Of a DNA stretch of 23,594 nt, positions 1 to 7,220 are shown one piece after another. The DNA is taken from assembly GCA_903825065.1 (NCBI GenBank), contig CAIJZG010000288.1:1-23594 (forward strand), read 5' to 3'. The stretch is from an uncultured Bacteroidota bacterium. Lineage in GTDB: Bacteria; Bacteroidota; Bacteroidia; Chitinophagales; Chitinophagaceae. The notes below the pieces were generated by a model that made no database searches, had not been told where the DNA came from, and saw only the letters and a list, made by a program, of their open reading frames with translations. Numbering within the stretch: position 1 is the first letter of the stretch; every line of letters begins with the position of its first letter. Made by a program: the position numbers and the translations under genes.

Positions 1-1031
1 CCAATTGCAATACTTCCTAGGCTTTTACTTCTATGAATAGCTTTTGCAGGATAGGTACTTACCATTCTTAATGCTTCTTCCAATGGGATGCCAACTTTAT
101 CTACCAGGTTTTTTACAGAGGATAACATCGTAAGTGCAGAGCCACTGAGGATGCCATTTGATTCGTATCTATCGCCAACCAGATGATGCGGATAAGGTCC
201 AACAGACGTTTCTGCAACTGCATCTGTTATCACAAACAATCGATCACCCATTTGTTTTTTTGCAATTTTTATGGCTTCAAAATCAACGTGGTATCCATCT
301 GGTACGATGCTACACATCACTGTTGGATGATTAAATATTGCCCCAACAAAACCAGGTGCACGATGTTGAAGTGGGCTCATCGCATTGAATAAATGCGTGG
401 CTGTTTCGATACCATTATCGAACGCTTCTGTGGCTTCATGATATGTAGCATTACTATGCCCAGCAGATACTATGATACCTGATGATTGGATGTATTGAAT
501 AATTTCTTGGCTACAAACTTCTGGTGCAAGTGTGATAATCTTTATAATACCCTTTCCATATTCTAACAAATCTATTACTTCATTAATTGAGGGTTCATGA
601 ATGAACTGTTCTAAATGAGCACCTTTTTTGGAAGCGTTAATCCAAGGTCCTTCTACATGTAAACCAAGACAACCTTTTCCACCCTGATGCCAATAATCTT
701 TTACTGCATCAATGCATGCGCGAAAAACAGAGTTACTATTGGTAGCAACGGTTACTACAAAATGAGATGCGCCCCCTTTGCTACAATAATCGTACAAAGG
801 GAAAATTGTATCTGCTGTTGGATATACAGCTAATAATTTATCATGAGCGCCATAAATCTGAATGTCTAAAAAAGCAGGTGCAACTATATCATAACTATTT
901 GTATGATTAGTAATGAATTCATCAGAGGGAAATATTTCAGTGATTCTATTATCTTCAATAACTAATGTCTGATTGTGTAAGCAATTATTGCCTGTAAATA
1001 ATTGCTTTGCAAGAATGGTTTTTTTATGCAT
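1..1031 (-). CDS. nagA: N-acetylglucosamine-6-phosphate deacetylase, partial (C-terminus beyond left edge)
   Basis: Cytosolic amidohydrolase that removes acetate from GlcNAc-6-phosphate in amino-sugar and cell-wall recycling. I translated it by hand: about 343 residues are visible and the last few dozen lie off the window. Family motifs are in order: DIQIYG (residues 56-61, the Q-type variant of the first metal motif, as in E. coli), HVEGPW with the metal-ligand Glu at 127, AGHSNA with His192, THLFNAM with His213, DGYHVD, and VITDA with the catalytic Asp270. The start is the ATG at 1029-1031, which overlaps the stop of the upstream amidase by 8 bases and so implies translational coupling as the last visible gene of a recX-amidase-nagA operon. 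No nagB lies in the visible part. The assignment is firm; only the C-terminus is unseen. Confidence 0.93.
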   Translation of the reverse strand, partial: MHKKTILAKQLFTGNNCLHNQTLVIEDNRITEIFPSDEFITNHTNSYDIVAPAFLDIQIYGAHDKLLAVYPTADTIFPLYDYCSKGGASHFVVTVATNSNSVFRACIDAVKDYWHQGGKGCLGLHVEGPWINASKKGAHLEQFIHEPSINEVIDLLEYGKGIIKIITLAPEVCSQEIIQYIQSSGIIVSAGHSNATYHEATEAFDNGIETATHLFNAMSPLQHRAPGFVGAIFNHPTVMCSIVPDGYHVDFEAIKIAKKQMGDRLFVITDAVAETSVGPYPHHLVGDRYESNGILSGSALTMLSSVKNLVDKVGIPLEEALRMVSTYPAKAIHRSKSLGSIAI

Positions 1032-1827
1032 CTGGATTGTCTTGTAAAATATTAAATTGGTCTGCGTCTTTCCAGAATGGAAATTCATTTCTTGTTTGGT
1101 TGAGCGAATCTTTGGTTAATACAAAACTATGAATCACTTCTTCCTGTTCTTTTGAGAATAGAATATTTCCAAGAGGATCAATTAACATACTATCGCCACT
1201 ATGATTGATTTGATTACCATCTTCCCCAACTCGATTAACGCCAATGACATAAGATTGATTTTCGATAGCACGTGCAGTAAGCAGTGTTTTCCAGGCATGG
1301 TTTCTTCTTTCAGGCCAGTTAGCCACATAAATTATTAAATCATATTCAGGAGATTCATTGGATTGTTGGCGTGCCCAAACGGGGAAGCGTAGATCGTAAC
1401 AGATTTGTAAATTAATTTTCCATCCATTAACACTGGTAATGAGTCGCTTATTCCCTGCGGTATAATGTTGGTCTTCTCCAGCATAAGCAAACAAATGACG
1501 CTTATCGTAAAATCCATAATTCCCATTGGGTAACATCCAAATTAAACGGTTGAAATAGTGGCCATTATCTTCAATAATGATACTTCCGGTTACAATTATT
1601 TTTTTAGCATTCGATATCTTTTTCATCCACTCAATCGTTTGACCGTCCATAGTTTCTGCCAAAACAGTAGGCCTCATACTAAAACCTGTAGAGAACATTT
1701 CAGGTAAAATAACCAGGTTTGTCTTTTCGTCTATCCCCATTATTTTATCTTCCAGCATGGCGAGGTTACGATTCTTATCCTCCCAATAAAGAGCAGTTTG
1801 AATCAGGGTTACAGATAGTGCATGCAT
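1024..1827 (-). CDS. Nitrilase-superfamily omega-amidase (YafV/Nit2-like)
   Basis: A carbon-nitrogen hydrolase of 267 residues. It most resembles the YafV/Nit2 omega-amidases, which hydrolyse the omega-amide of 2-oxoglutaramate or 2-oxosuccinamate formed by glutamine or asparagine transamination and in methionine salvage. The catalytic triad is visible: Glu43 in LPEMFSTGF, Lys109 in YDKRHLF and Cys143 in QICYDLRFP. A further family Glu (118) follows in AGEDQHY. Length and the absence of a signal peptide fit a cytosolic single-domain enzyme. The ATG at 1825-1827 gives the full N-terminal strand. It lies 30 bases after recX, and its stop overlaps the nagA start, so the three genes are probably cotranscribed. 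Superfamily and YafV-type assignment are solid; the exact substrate is inferred. Confidence 0.9.
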   Translation of the reverse strand: MHALSVTLIQTALYWEDKNRNLAMLEDKIMGIDEKTNLVILPEMFSTGFSMRPTVLAETMDGQTIEWMKKISNAKKIIVTGSIIIEDNGHYFNRLIWMLPNGNYGFYDKRHLFAYAGEDQHYTAGNKRLITSVNGWKINLQICYDLRFPVWARQQSNESPEYDLIIYVANWPERRNHAWKTLLTARAIENQSYVIGVNRVGEDGNQINHSGDSMLIDPLGNILFSKEQEEVIHSFVLTKDSLNQTRNEFPFWKDADQFNILQDNPDA

Positions 1828-1857
1828 AAATTGATGTGAAAGTTGACTATAATATTA

Positions 1858-2334
1858 CTATTTTTCTTTTGATCGGATTTGTGCAATGGCATCTTGAATT
1901 AAGTTCGACTCATAACCTTTTTGCAAAAGGTAGTTGGTTGTTTTGGCCATTCTGCTAATCCATTGTTCAGATTTTATGGAACTCCATTTAGTGGAAGCTA
2001 GCTGTAGCAAGCATTTGCGATAATCTGCTTCATCAATTACTTTCAATCCTTTTTTGATATTAAATGAACTTACTTTCTTTTGTTGAAGTGCAGCATTAAT
2101 TTTAATTCTACCCCATTTTTTACTTCGAAAGTGTCCGCCAGCAAAAAGTATAGCATATCTTTCTTCATTCAGATAGTCTTCTTCTATAAGTTTCGATAAA
2201 AGGGTTTCTACCTCTGTTTTGTGTAATCCGAATGAATAGAGTTTTTCTTTTGCTTCATAATGGCTCCTTTCCTGATATGCACAGTATTGCTTCAATTTTT
2301 GAAATGCCTGTTCTGGTGTATAATTTTTTATCAA
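1858..2334 (-). CDS. recX: Recombination regulator RecX
   Basis: A 158-residue, highly charged, all-helical protein of the RecX family, which binds RecA filaments and modulates recombination and the SOS response. It has the family's three-helix repeat pattern. The recognisable blocks are YCAYQERSHYEAKEKL near residues 18-33, LIEEDYLNEERYA near 48-60, and FRSKKWGRIKINAAL near 69-83, the conserved K-WG-xKI region. The only in-frame start is TTG at 2332-2334: an in-frame TAA lies about 30 bases upstream and no ATG occurs in between. The gene would therefore use a rare start codon. It heads the minus-strand operon with the amidase and nagA. recA is not in the window. Confidence 0.88.
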   Translation of the reverse strand: MIKNYTPEQAFQKLKQYCAYQERSHYEAKEKLYSFGLHKTEVETLLSKLIEEDYLNEERYAILFAGGHFRSKKWGRIKINAALQQKKVSSFNIKKGLKVIDEADYRKCLLQLASTKWSSIKSEQWISRMAKTTNYLLQKGYESNLIQDAIAQIRSKEK

Positions 2335-2343
2335 AACAAATTC

Positions 2344-2376
2344 TTTGAAAAAGGAAAATAAAGAATATTATATTTG
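2344..2376 (+). promoter_or_regulatory. Bacteroidota-type promoter for the response regulator gene
   Basis: TTTG at 2344-2347 and TATATTTG at 2369-2376 match the Bacteroidota sigma factor elements TTTG (-33) and TAnnTTTG (-7) with a 21-base spacer. Transcription would start near 2383, leaving a leader of about 40 bases before the ATG at 2425. Motif match only; the spacer is at the long end of the usual range. Confidence 0.5.
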
Positions 2377-2424
2377 TAGATAACCCCTTGTTAAATTTTA
2401 CGAAGGTAGTTATAACCTTTTTCT

Positions 2425-2832
2425 ATGAGTACTGTAAAGTATAATGTTTGTTTAATTGATGACGATAAGGTCTATCAGTTCACTTCAAAAATGATTCTAG
2501 AAGCTACCCAGCTTACTAGCAAAATCATTACTTTCTTTAACGGACAAGAGGCGATTGATTTTTTTTTAGCCCCTGAAAATCAACATATTGATATCCTTCC
2601 GGATGTAATATTTTTAGACATCAATATGCCCATCTTGAATGGCTGGAATTTCTTAGAATTGTTTGATAAAATATATTATTCCCTCCCTAAAAAGATTCTA
2701 ATTTACGTTGTAAGTTCTTCCGTGGATGATAGTGATATGGAAAGATCTAAAAGCTTTGCCTGCGTTACGGACTATGTAATAAAACCCATTAATAAGGAAA
2801 AATACCGCTTACTACTTTCAGTGCCGGGATAA
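2425..2832 (+). CDS. Single-domain (CheY-like) response regulator
   Basis: A 135-residue receiver domain with no output domain. Acidic pocket residues Asp12-Asp14 follow strand 1 (VCLIDDD), the phospho-acceptor is Asp65 in VIFLDINMP, the switch serine lies in VVSSS (97-99), and Lys120-Pro121 closes the active site. The LNGWNFLE sequence after the phosphosite is typical of Bacteroidota receivers that pair with hybrid or PAS kinases. It presumably relays phosphate to or from a kinase by protein contact. No kinase is adjacent: upstream is the divergent recX operon and downstream, after 119 bases, is dnaN. The partner is unknown; the kinases at 10386 and 16882 are possible but unproven. Confidence 0.9.
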   Translation: MSTVKYNVCLIDDDKVYQFTSKMILEATQLTSKIITFFNGQEAIDFFLAPENQHIDILPDVIFLDINMPILNGWNFLELFDKIYYSLPKKILIYVVSSSVDDSDMERSKSFACVTDYVIKPINKEKYRLLLSVPG

Positions 2833-2923
2833 GATTGTCGTATTCAATCCACAACTCATTCACATTAATTGCATTATTGGCAGAAACCCCTATTTCTATC
2901 GAGGGAATATTAACATTTTGCAC

Positions 2924-2931
2924 TAGGTTTG
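2924..2931 (+). promoter_or_regulatory. Candidate -7 promoter element for dnaN
   Basis: TAGGTTTG matches TAnnTTTG and lies 20 bases before the dnaN ATG. No clear TTTG is found about 19-21 bases upstream, so only the -7 half is supported. It is located in the otherwise featureless 119-base gap after the response regulator gene. Confidence 0.3.
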
Positions 2932-2951
2932 TTGGAACATAAATATGCAGA

Positions 2952-4067
2952 ATGAAATTCATTGTTTCTTCCTCCTCTTTGTTAAAACACCTGCAACAAA
3001 TTAGTGGTGTTATTAATGCAAATACAGTATTACCAATACTGGAAGACTTCCTTTTTGAAATTGAGGACAAAAAATTAAGTGTTGTAGCTACTGACCTTGA
3101 AACCGTTATGCGAGTTCAGATGGATGTAGAGAGTAAAGTGAATGGAAAGGTTTGTATTCCGGCTAAAATACTCTTGGATACTTTGAAGAATATTGCGGAA
3201 CAACCCTTGACTTTCAATATCGATAAGAGCTTCTCTGTGGAGATTACCAGCGATAATGGTAAATATAAAGTGATGGGTGAAAATCCGGATAATTTCCCAA
3301 AAGAACCTTCTGCTGATGATACTACTGGGTTTAATATGTCTAGCAGTGCTTTACTAACTGCAATTAATAAAACCTTGTTTGCAGTAAGTGGTGATGATCT
3401 TCGCCCGGCAATGACTGGTGTTTTCTTTGAACTCACTAAAGACTACGTGCAATTTGTTGCTACAGATGCTCATCGGTTAGTAAGGTATAAACGTACCGAT
3501 ACTAAAGCTACTAAAGTAGATTCTTTTATAGTTCCTAAAAAGCCATTGAATCTTTTAAAAAATGCATTGCCTGATAATGATGACGAACTAACCATCAGTT
3601 ATAATAATAACCATCTTTTTGTTCAGCACGGCTCAACCCAAATGATTTGTCGTTTGATAGATGCTCGTTTCCCTGATTATAAAGTGGTGATTCCAACAGA
3701 CAATCCTTATAAATTAATTGTTAGCAAATCCGATTTTCAAGGTGCATTACGTCGTGTAAATGTATTCTCAAATAAAAGCACTAATCAAGTTGCTTTGAAT
3801 ATCAGTGGTAGCGAATTGCAATTGGCTGCTCAGGATGTTGACTTTAGCTTTGAGGGAAATGAGCGTATGAATTGTCAATATGATGGAGAAGACCTTCAAA
3901 TTGCTTTCAATGCCAAATTTTTAATTGAGATGTTGAATGCAGCGGATACTAATGATGTTAAAATGGAATTATCAACTCCTACTAAAGCAGGTTTAATTAA
4001 ACCAACTGAACAGGCTGAAGGAGAAGACTTGCTTATGTTAGTAATGCCATTGATGTTAAATAATTAG
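2952..4067 (+). CDS. dnaN: DNA polymerase III subunit beta (sliding clamp)
   Basis: The ring-forming processivity clamp of the replicative polymerase, 371 residues as expected for three clamp domains (about 1-120, 121-245 and 246-371). Family signatures include NANTVLPILEDFLFEI (22-37), LRPAMTGVFFEL (150-161), TDAHRL (171-176, equivalent to the TDGHRL of other clamps), RLIDARFPDY (234-243), and the C-terminal strand ending LMLVMPLMLNN, which forms part of the peptide-binding pocket. The ATG at 2952 gives the canonical MKFIVSSSSLL N-terminus. The gene stands alone, not next to dnaA or recF, and a strong hairpin terminator follows. It may have its own promoter just upstream. Confidence 0.97.
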   Translation: MKFIVSSSSLLKHLQQISGVINANTVLPILEDFLFEIEDKKLSVVATDLETVMRVQMDVESKVNGKVCIPAKILLDTLKNIAEQPLTFNIDKSFSVEITSDNGKYKVMGENPDNFPKEPSADDTTGFNMSSSALLTAINKTLFAVSGDDLRPAMTGVFFELTKDYVQFVATDAHRLVRYKRTDTKATKVDSFIVPKKPLNLLKNALPDNDDELTISYNNNHLFVQHGSTQMICRLIDARFPDYKVVIPTDNPYKLIVSKSDFQGALRRVNVFSNKSTNQVALNISGSELQLAAQDVDFSFEGNERMNCQYDGEDLQIAFNAKFLIEMLNAADTNDVKMELSTPTKAGLIKPTEQAEGEDLLMLVMPLMLNN

Positions 4068-4087
4068 AATAACCTTTCTATATAGGT

Positions 4088-4118
4088 AACCGTCTCGAAT
4101 TCCCGAGACGGTTTTTTT
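4088..4118 (+). terminator. Rho-independent terminator of dnaN
   Basis: A perfect 10-base-pair stem (AACCGTCTCG at 4088-4097 with CGAGACGGTT at 4104-4113) closes a 6-base loop, and seven T residues follow at 4112-4118. It starts 20 bases after the dnaN stop and is strong by inspection. Confidence 0.92.
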
Positions 4119-4122
4119 GTGT

Positions 4123-4152
4123 TTTGATAAATCTTGAAAACAATTATGTTTG
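4123..4152 (+). promoter_or_regulatory. Bacteroidota-type promoter for the hydroxylase gene
   Basis: TTTG at 4123-4126 and TATGTTTG at 4145-4152 are separated by 18 bases, close to the consensus layout TTTG-N19-TAnnTTTG. It lies immediately after the dnaN terminator and predicts a transcript start near 4159, about 20 bases before the ATG at 4180. The position makes an independent transcription unit likely for the hydroxylase gene and perhaps kdsB. Confidence 0.6.
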
Positions 4153-4179
4153 TATATTGAATGAAAATTGCTTGCCCAC

Positions 4180-5001
4180 ATGATTGAATCAATTGTGAAT
4201 TATTTTGAACATATACCCAGTCTGCATCGTGCATTAATATTAGCTGGTGGTATTAGTTTTTTCTGGATTATCGAAAGCTTTTTCCCTTTATTTGGTTTTA
4301 AGTATAATAAATGGAAGCATGCCTCTCTTAATATTTTCTTTACGCTCACCACTATCATTATCAATTTTACCTTTGCTTTATTGATTGTAAAAGCAAGTGA
4401 TTGGGCAATCGGTCATCATTTTGGGTTGATGCAATTAGTATCAATGCCTCTTTGGATTTTTATGATTCTTGGATTATTATTAATGGATTTGATAGGAGCT
4501 TACCTCATTCACTTGATTGAACACAAGGTAAAGTGGATGTGGAAATTTCATATGGTACACCATGCAGACACGCATGTAGATACCACAACAGCGAATAGAC
4601 ATCATCCAGGAGAAAGTGTTTTTCGTGCAGTTTTTGCAATGATTGCTGTTTTGATTTGTGGCGCTCCAATGTGGTTATTGATGATGTACCAAAGTTTAAG
4701 TGCAGTTCTATCACAGTTCAATCACGCAAATATCCGATTGCCATTATGGTTAGATAACGCCATTGGATGGGTGATAGTTTCACCTGATATGCACAAGGTG
4801 CATCATCATATTGTGCGCCCTCAAACTGACAGTAACTATGGTAATATTTTTTCTATTTGGGATAGATTATTCAAGACTTATAATTATACACCTATTGACC
4901 AAATTCAATATGGACTTGATATTTTAGACAACAGTAGGGATGAGAATTTAGCCTTCCAGCTGAAAATTCCTTTTGATAGCCAAGTGAAAACGGATTATTA
5001 G
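4180..5001 (+). CDS. Sterol desaturase / fatty acid hydroxylase family membrane protein
   Basis: An integral membrane di-iron oxygenase family protein of 273 residues. Histidine clusters bind the metal pair: HLIEH (111-115), HMVHH (124-128), RHHP (about 140-143), and MHKVHHH in the C-terminal part. Four or so hydrophobic segments precede and interrupt the clusters (about 18-40, 52-72, 86-112 and 149-175). I start it at the ATG at 4180 rather than the in-frame TTG at 4168, because the ATG lies about 20 bases downstream of a good promoter. Family members hydroxylate or desaturate lipids (fatty acids, sterols, carotenoids, ether lipids), and the sequence does not show which. kdsB follows after 33 bases, so the two may be cotranscribed. 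Confidence 0.85.
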   Translation: MIESIVNYFEHIPSLHRALILAGGISFFWIIESFFPLFGFKYNKWKHASLNIFFTLTTIIINFTFALLIVKASDWAIGHHFGLMQLVSMPLWIFMILGLLLMDLIGAYLIHLIEHKVKWMWKFHMVHHADTHVDTTTANRHHPGESVFRAVFAMIAVLICGAPMWLLMMYQSLSAVLSQFNHANIRLPLWLDNAIGWVIVSPDMHKVHHHIVRPQTDSNYGNIFSIWDRLFKTYNYTPIDQIQYGLDILDNSRDENLAFQLKIPFDSQVKTDY

Positions 5002-5034
5002 TTGTTTCACCCCATCTTTGCATAAATCGTTTTT

Positions 5035-5763
5035 ATGAAGATCGCCGCATTTATTCCAGCACGTTATGCAGCCACTCGATTCCCGGCAAAATTAATGCAG
5101 TTATTAGGTGATAAAACAGTAATTAGACATACCTATGATAATACAGTAGCAACAGGTTTGTTTGATGAAGTGTATGTAGTTACTGATAGCGATATTATTT
5201 TTCAAGAGATCAATTCTCATGGTGGTAAGGCTATCATGAGCATTAAAACACATGAGAGCGGAAGTGATAGAATTGCTGAAGCAGCATTAAATATGGAAGT
5301 TGATATTATCGTGAATGTACAAGGAGACGAGCCATTTGTTCAAAGGGAGCCTTTGGAAAAATTATTAGCTACATTTTCGGGCAAGGATAGCGATACTGTG
5401 AAAGTTGCTTCTTTAATGCAAGAATTGAAAGACCAAACTTTAATTGAAGATCCTAACTATGTAAAAGTTGCTGTTGATCGTAATATGAATTCACTTTACT
5501 TTTCTAGAAGTGTAATTCCCTATCCAAGAGATAAATCGTTAGCCATTACATATTATGAACATATTGGCGTGTATGCGTTTCGTAAAGAATCACTCATGCA
5601 ATTTACCACTTGGCCAATTACAGCTTTGGAAGCAGCAGAAAAAATCGAATGCCTTCGGTATTTAGAATATGGTATCCCGTTACGAATGGTTGTAACAAAT
5701 TATATGGGTGTGGAAATTGATACTCCAGAGGATTTGATCAAAGCTGCGAATCTTTTAAAGTAA
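5035..5763 (+). CDS. kdsB: 3-deoxy-manno-octulosonate cytidylyltransferase (CMP-Kdo synthetase)
   Basis: Cytosolic enzyme that couples Kdo to CMP, activating it for transfer to lipid A in LPS synthesis. At 242 residues it has the normal family length. Motifs: IPARYAATRFPAK (7-19, nucleotide binding), GSDRIAEA (76-83), NVQGDEPF (94-101, with metal-binding Asp98), SRSVIPYPRD, HIGVYAFR and VEIDTPEDL near the C-terminus. The ATG follows a CATCTTTG element at 5013-5020 that is one base off the -7 consensus, so it may have its own weak promoter besides read-through from the hydroxylase gene. The presence of kdnB 3 kb downstream raises the possibility that the true substrate is 8-amino-Kdo, as for the Shewanella enzyme; the sequence alone does not decide this. 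Confidence 0.95.
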   Translation: MKIAAFIPARYAATRFPAKLMQLLGDKTVIRHTYDNTVATGLFDEVYVVTDSDIIFQEINSHGGKAIMSIKTHESGSDRIAEAALNMEVDIIVNVQGDEPFVQREPLEKLLATFSGKDSDTVKVASLMQELKDQTLIEDPNYVKVAVDRNMNSLYFSRSVIPYPRDKSLAITYYEHIGVYAFRKESLMQFTTWPITALEAAEKIECLRYLEYGIPLRMVVTNYMGVEIDTPEDLIKAANLLK

Positions 5764-5861
5764 ATTGATAGACAATTAATAACAGCAATCGTTTGTAATT
5801 TTTATACTGAAACATTTTGCAAGGCTTTTACTATCTTTCTGTTTCAAAATAACGATTGCTT

Positions 5862-7211
5862 ATGAATCAGAACAAACTTCTCCGCTGGTCTATTGTGGTA
5901 GCCCTTGCAGGTTTTATTTTTGGATTTGATACGGTAGTTATTTCAGGCGCTAACCAGCCTATAAAAGAACTCTGGCATACCTCCCCTCTTTTTCACGGTT
6001 TCTTTATCATGTCGATGGCCCTCTGGGGAACAGTTATTGGTGCTTTGTTTGGAGGAATACCAACTGAAAAATTTGGTAGAAAAAAAGTATTGCTTTGGGT
6101 AGGAATTCTATTTGCTATATCTGCTTTTGGATCTGCCTTTGCGAGCGATCCCTATATGTTTTCTTTCTTTCGTTTTATAGGAGGATTGGGCATTGGTATT
6201 TCCTCAGTTGTGGCACCTATTTATATATCTGAGATTTCAACACCCGCTACGCGCGGAAAACTTGGAGCTCTTTATCAATTTAATATTGTATTCGGAATTT
6301 TGATTGCATTTTTATCAAACTATTTTTTACAAGGTTTTGGTGGAGCAAATGACTGGCGCTGGATGTTAGGTGTATTAGCTGTTCCTTCCATTATTTATAC
6401 CGCTTTAGTATTTGGGATTTCTGAAAGCCCGAGGTGGTTAATCACTAAAAAAAGTGATCTTGCAGCTGCTAAAAAAGTGATGCTGCAAATTGGAGTGGTT
6501 GATATCGATGCCGAAGTGGCGAGTATTATCCAAAGCAATCAGCATGAAGCTTCTGCTGGAAAAGTTTCTGATTTTTTCTCTGCCAAACACAAAAAGATTA
6601 TTTTCTTGGCATTTTTAATTGCTTTTTTTAATCAGGTGTCTGGTATCAATTTCATTTTATATTATGCACCAGAAATATTAGAGAAAGCTGGACTTGCAGC
6701 TAAAGAATCTTTATTCAATTCCATTGCGATCGGTGGTACCAATTTGATTTTCACCTTTGTGGGATTGTATTTGATTGATCGTCTTGGAAGAAAAACACTT
6801 TTATTAATTGGGTCTTTTGGTTATATCATTAGTTTATCATTAGTGTCATATGCATTCTATGCACATACAGGTCCCATATTTTTAATGACGTTCTTATTGA
6901 TGTTTATTGCAGCCCACGCGGTTGGTCAGGGTGCTGTTATTTGGGTATTTATTTCTGAAATATTTCCTAATAAAATACGCTCAGCCGGACAATCATTTGG
7001 GGCAAGTATTCACTGGGTGTTTGCGGCATTAATCACATTGGTTACCCCTTATTTTTTAGATAAGGACAATGGGATATTTAAAGAAAATCCTTGGCCGATT
7101 TTTGCATTTTTTGCAGGAATGATGGTCTTGCAATTGATTTGGGTAATTACGAGTATGCCCGAAACAAAAAATATTTCTCTAGAGGAATTAGAAAAAAAAC
7201 TAATCAACTAA
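5862..7211 (+). CDS. MFS sugar porter (sugar:proton symporter family)
   Basis: An inner-membrane sugar transporter of 449 residues with about 12 hydrophobic segments. Sugar porter signatures are present: GGIPTEKFGRKK after segment 2, SESPRWL before the central loop, FNQVSGINFILYYAPEI in segment 7 (the QxxGxN sugar-binding motif), DRLGRKTLL after segment 8, FISEIFPNKIRS, and the closing PETKNISLEELE. I use the ATG at 5862; an in-frame TTG at 5856 adds only two residues. A TATCTTTC sequence at 5832-5839 is one base off the -7 element. The GH32 gene begins 9 bases after the stop, so this is an operon. Fructose, glucose or sucrose are the likely cargo by context; specificity cannot be read from the sequence. 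Confidence 0.9.
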   Translation: MNQNKLLRWSIVVALAGFIFGFDTVVISGANQPIKELWHTSPLFHGFFIMSMALWGTVIGALFGGIPTEKFGRKKVLLWVGILFAISAFGSAFASDPYMFSFFRFIGGLGIGISSVVAPIYISEISTPATRGKLGALYQFNIVFGILIAFLSNYFLQGFGGANDWRWMLGVLAVPSIIYTALVFGISESPRWLITKKSDLAAAKKVMLQIGVVDIDAEVASIIQSNQHEASAGKVSDFFSAKHKKIIFLAFLIAFFNQVSGINFILYYAPEILEKAGLAAKESLFNSIAIGGTNLIFTFVGLYLIDRLGRKTLLLIGSFGYIISLSLVSYAFYAHTGPIFLMTFLLMFIAAHAVGQGAVIWVFISEIFPNKIRSAGQSFGASIHWVFAALITLVTPYFLDKDNGIFKENPWPIFAFFAGMMVLQLIWVITSMPETKNISLEELEKKLIN

Positions 7212-7220
7212 ATAATAAAA

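Noticed and set aside
183..392. Plus-strand ORF of 69 codons
   Set aside because: It lies wholly within nagA on the opposite strand, which has full family motifs across this region.
2952..4067. dnaN as a marker of the replication origin
   Set aside because: No dnaA, recF, gyrB or DnaA-box cluster is seen nearby; in Bacteroidota dnaN is often away from dnaA, so no origin is claimed.
4168..4170. TTG start for the fatty acid hydroxylase-family gene
   Set aside because: An ATG four codons later is better placed relative to the promoter at 4123-4152 and loses no conserved sequence.
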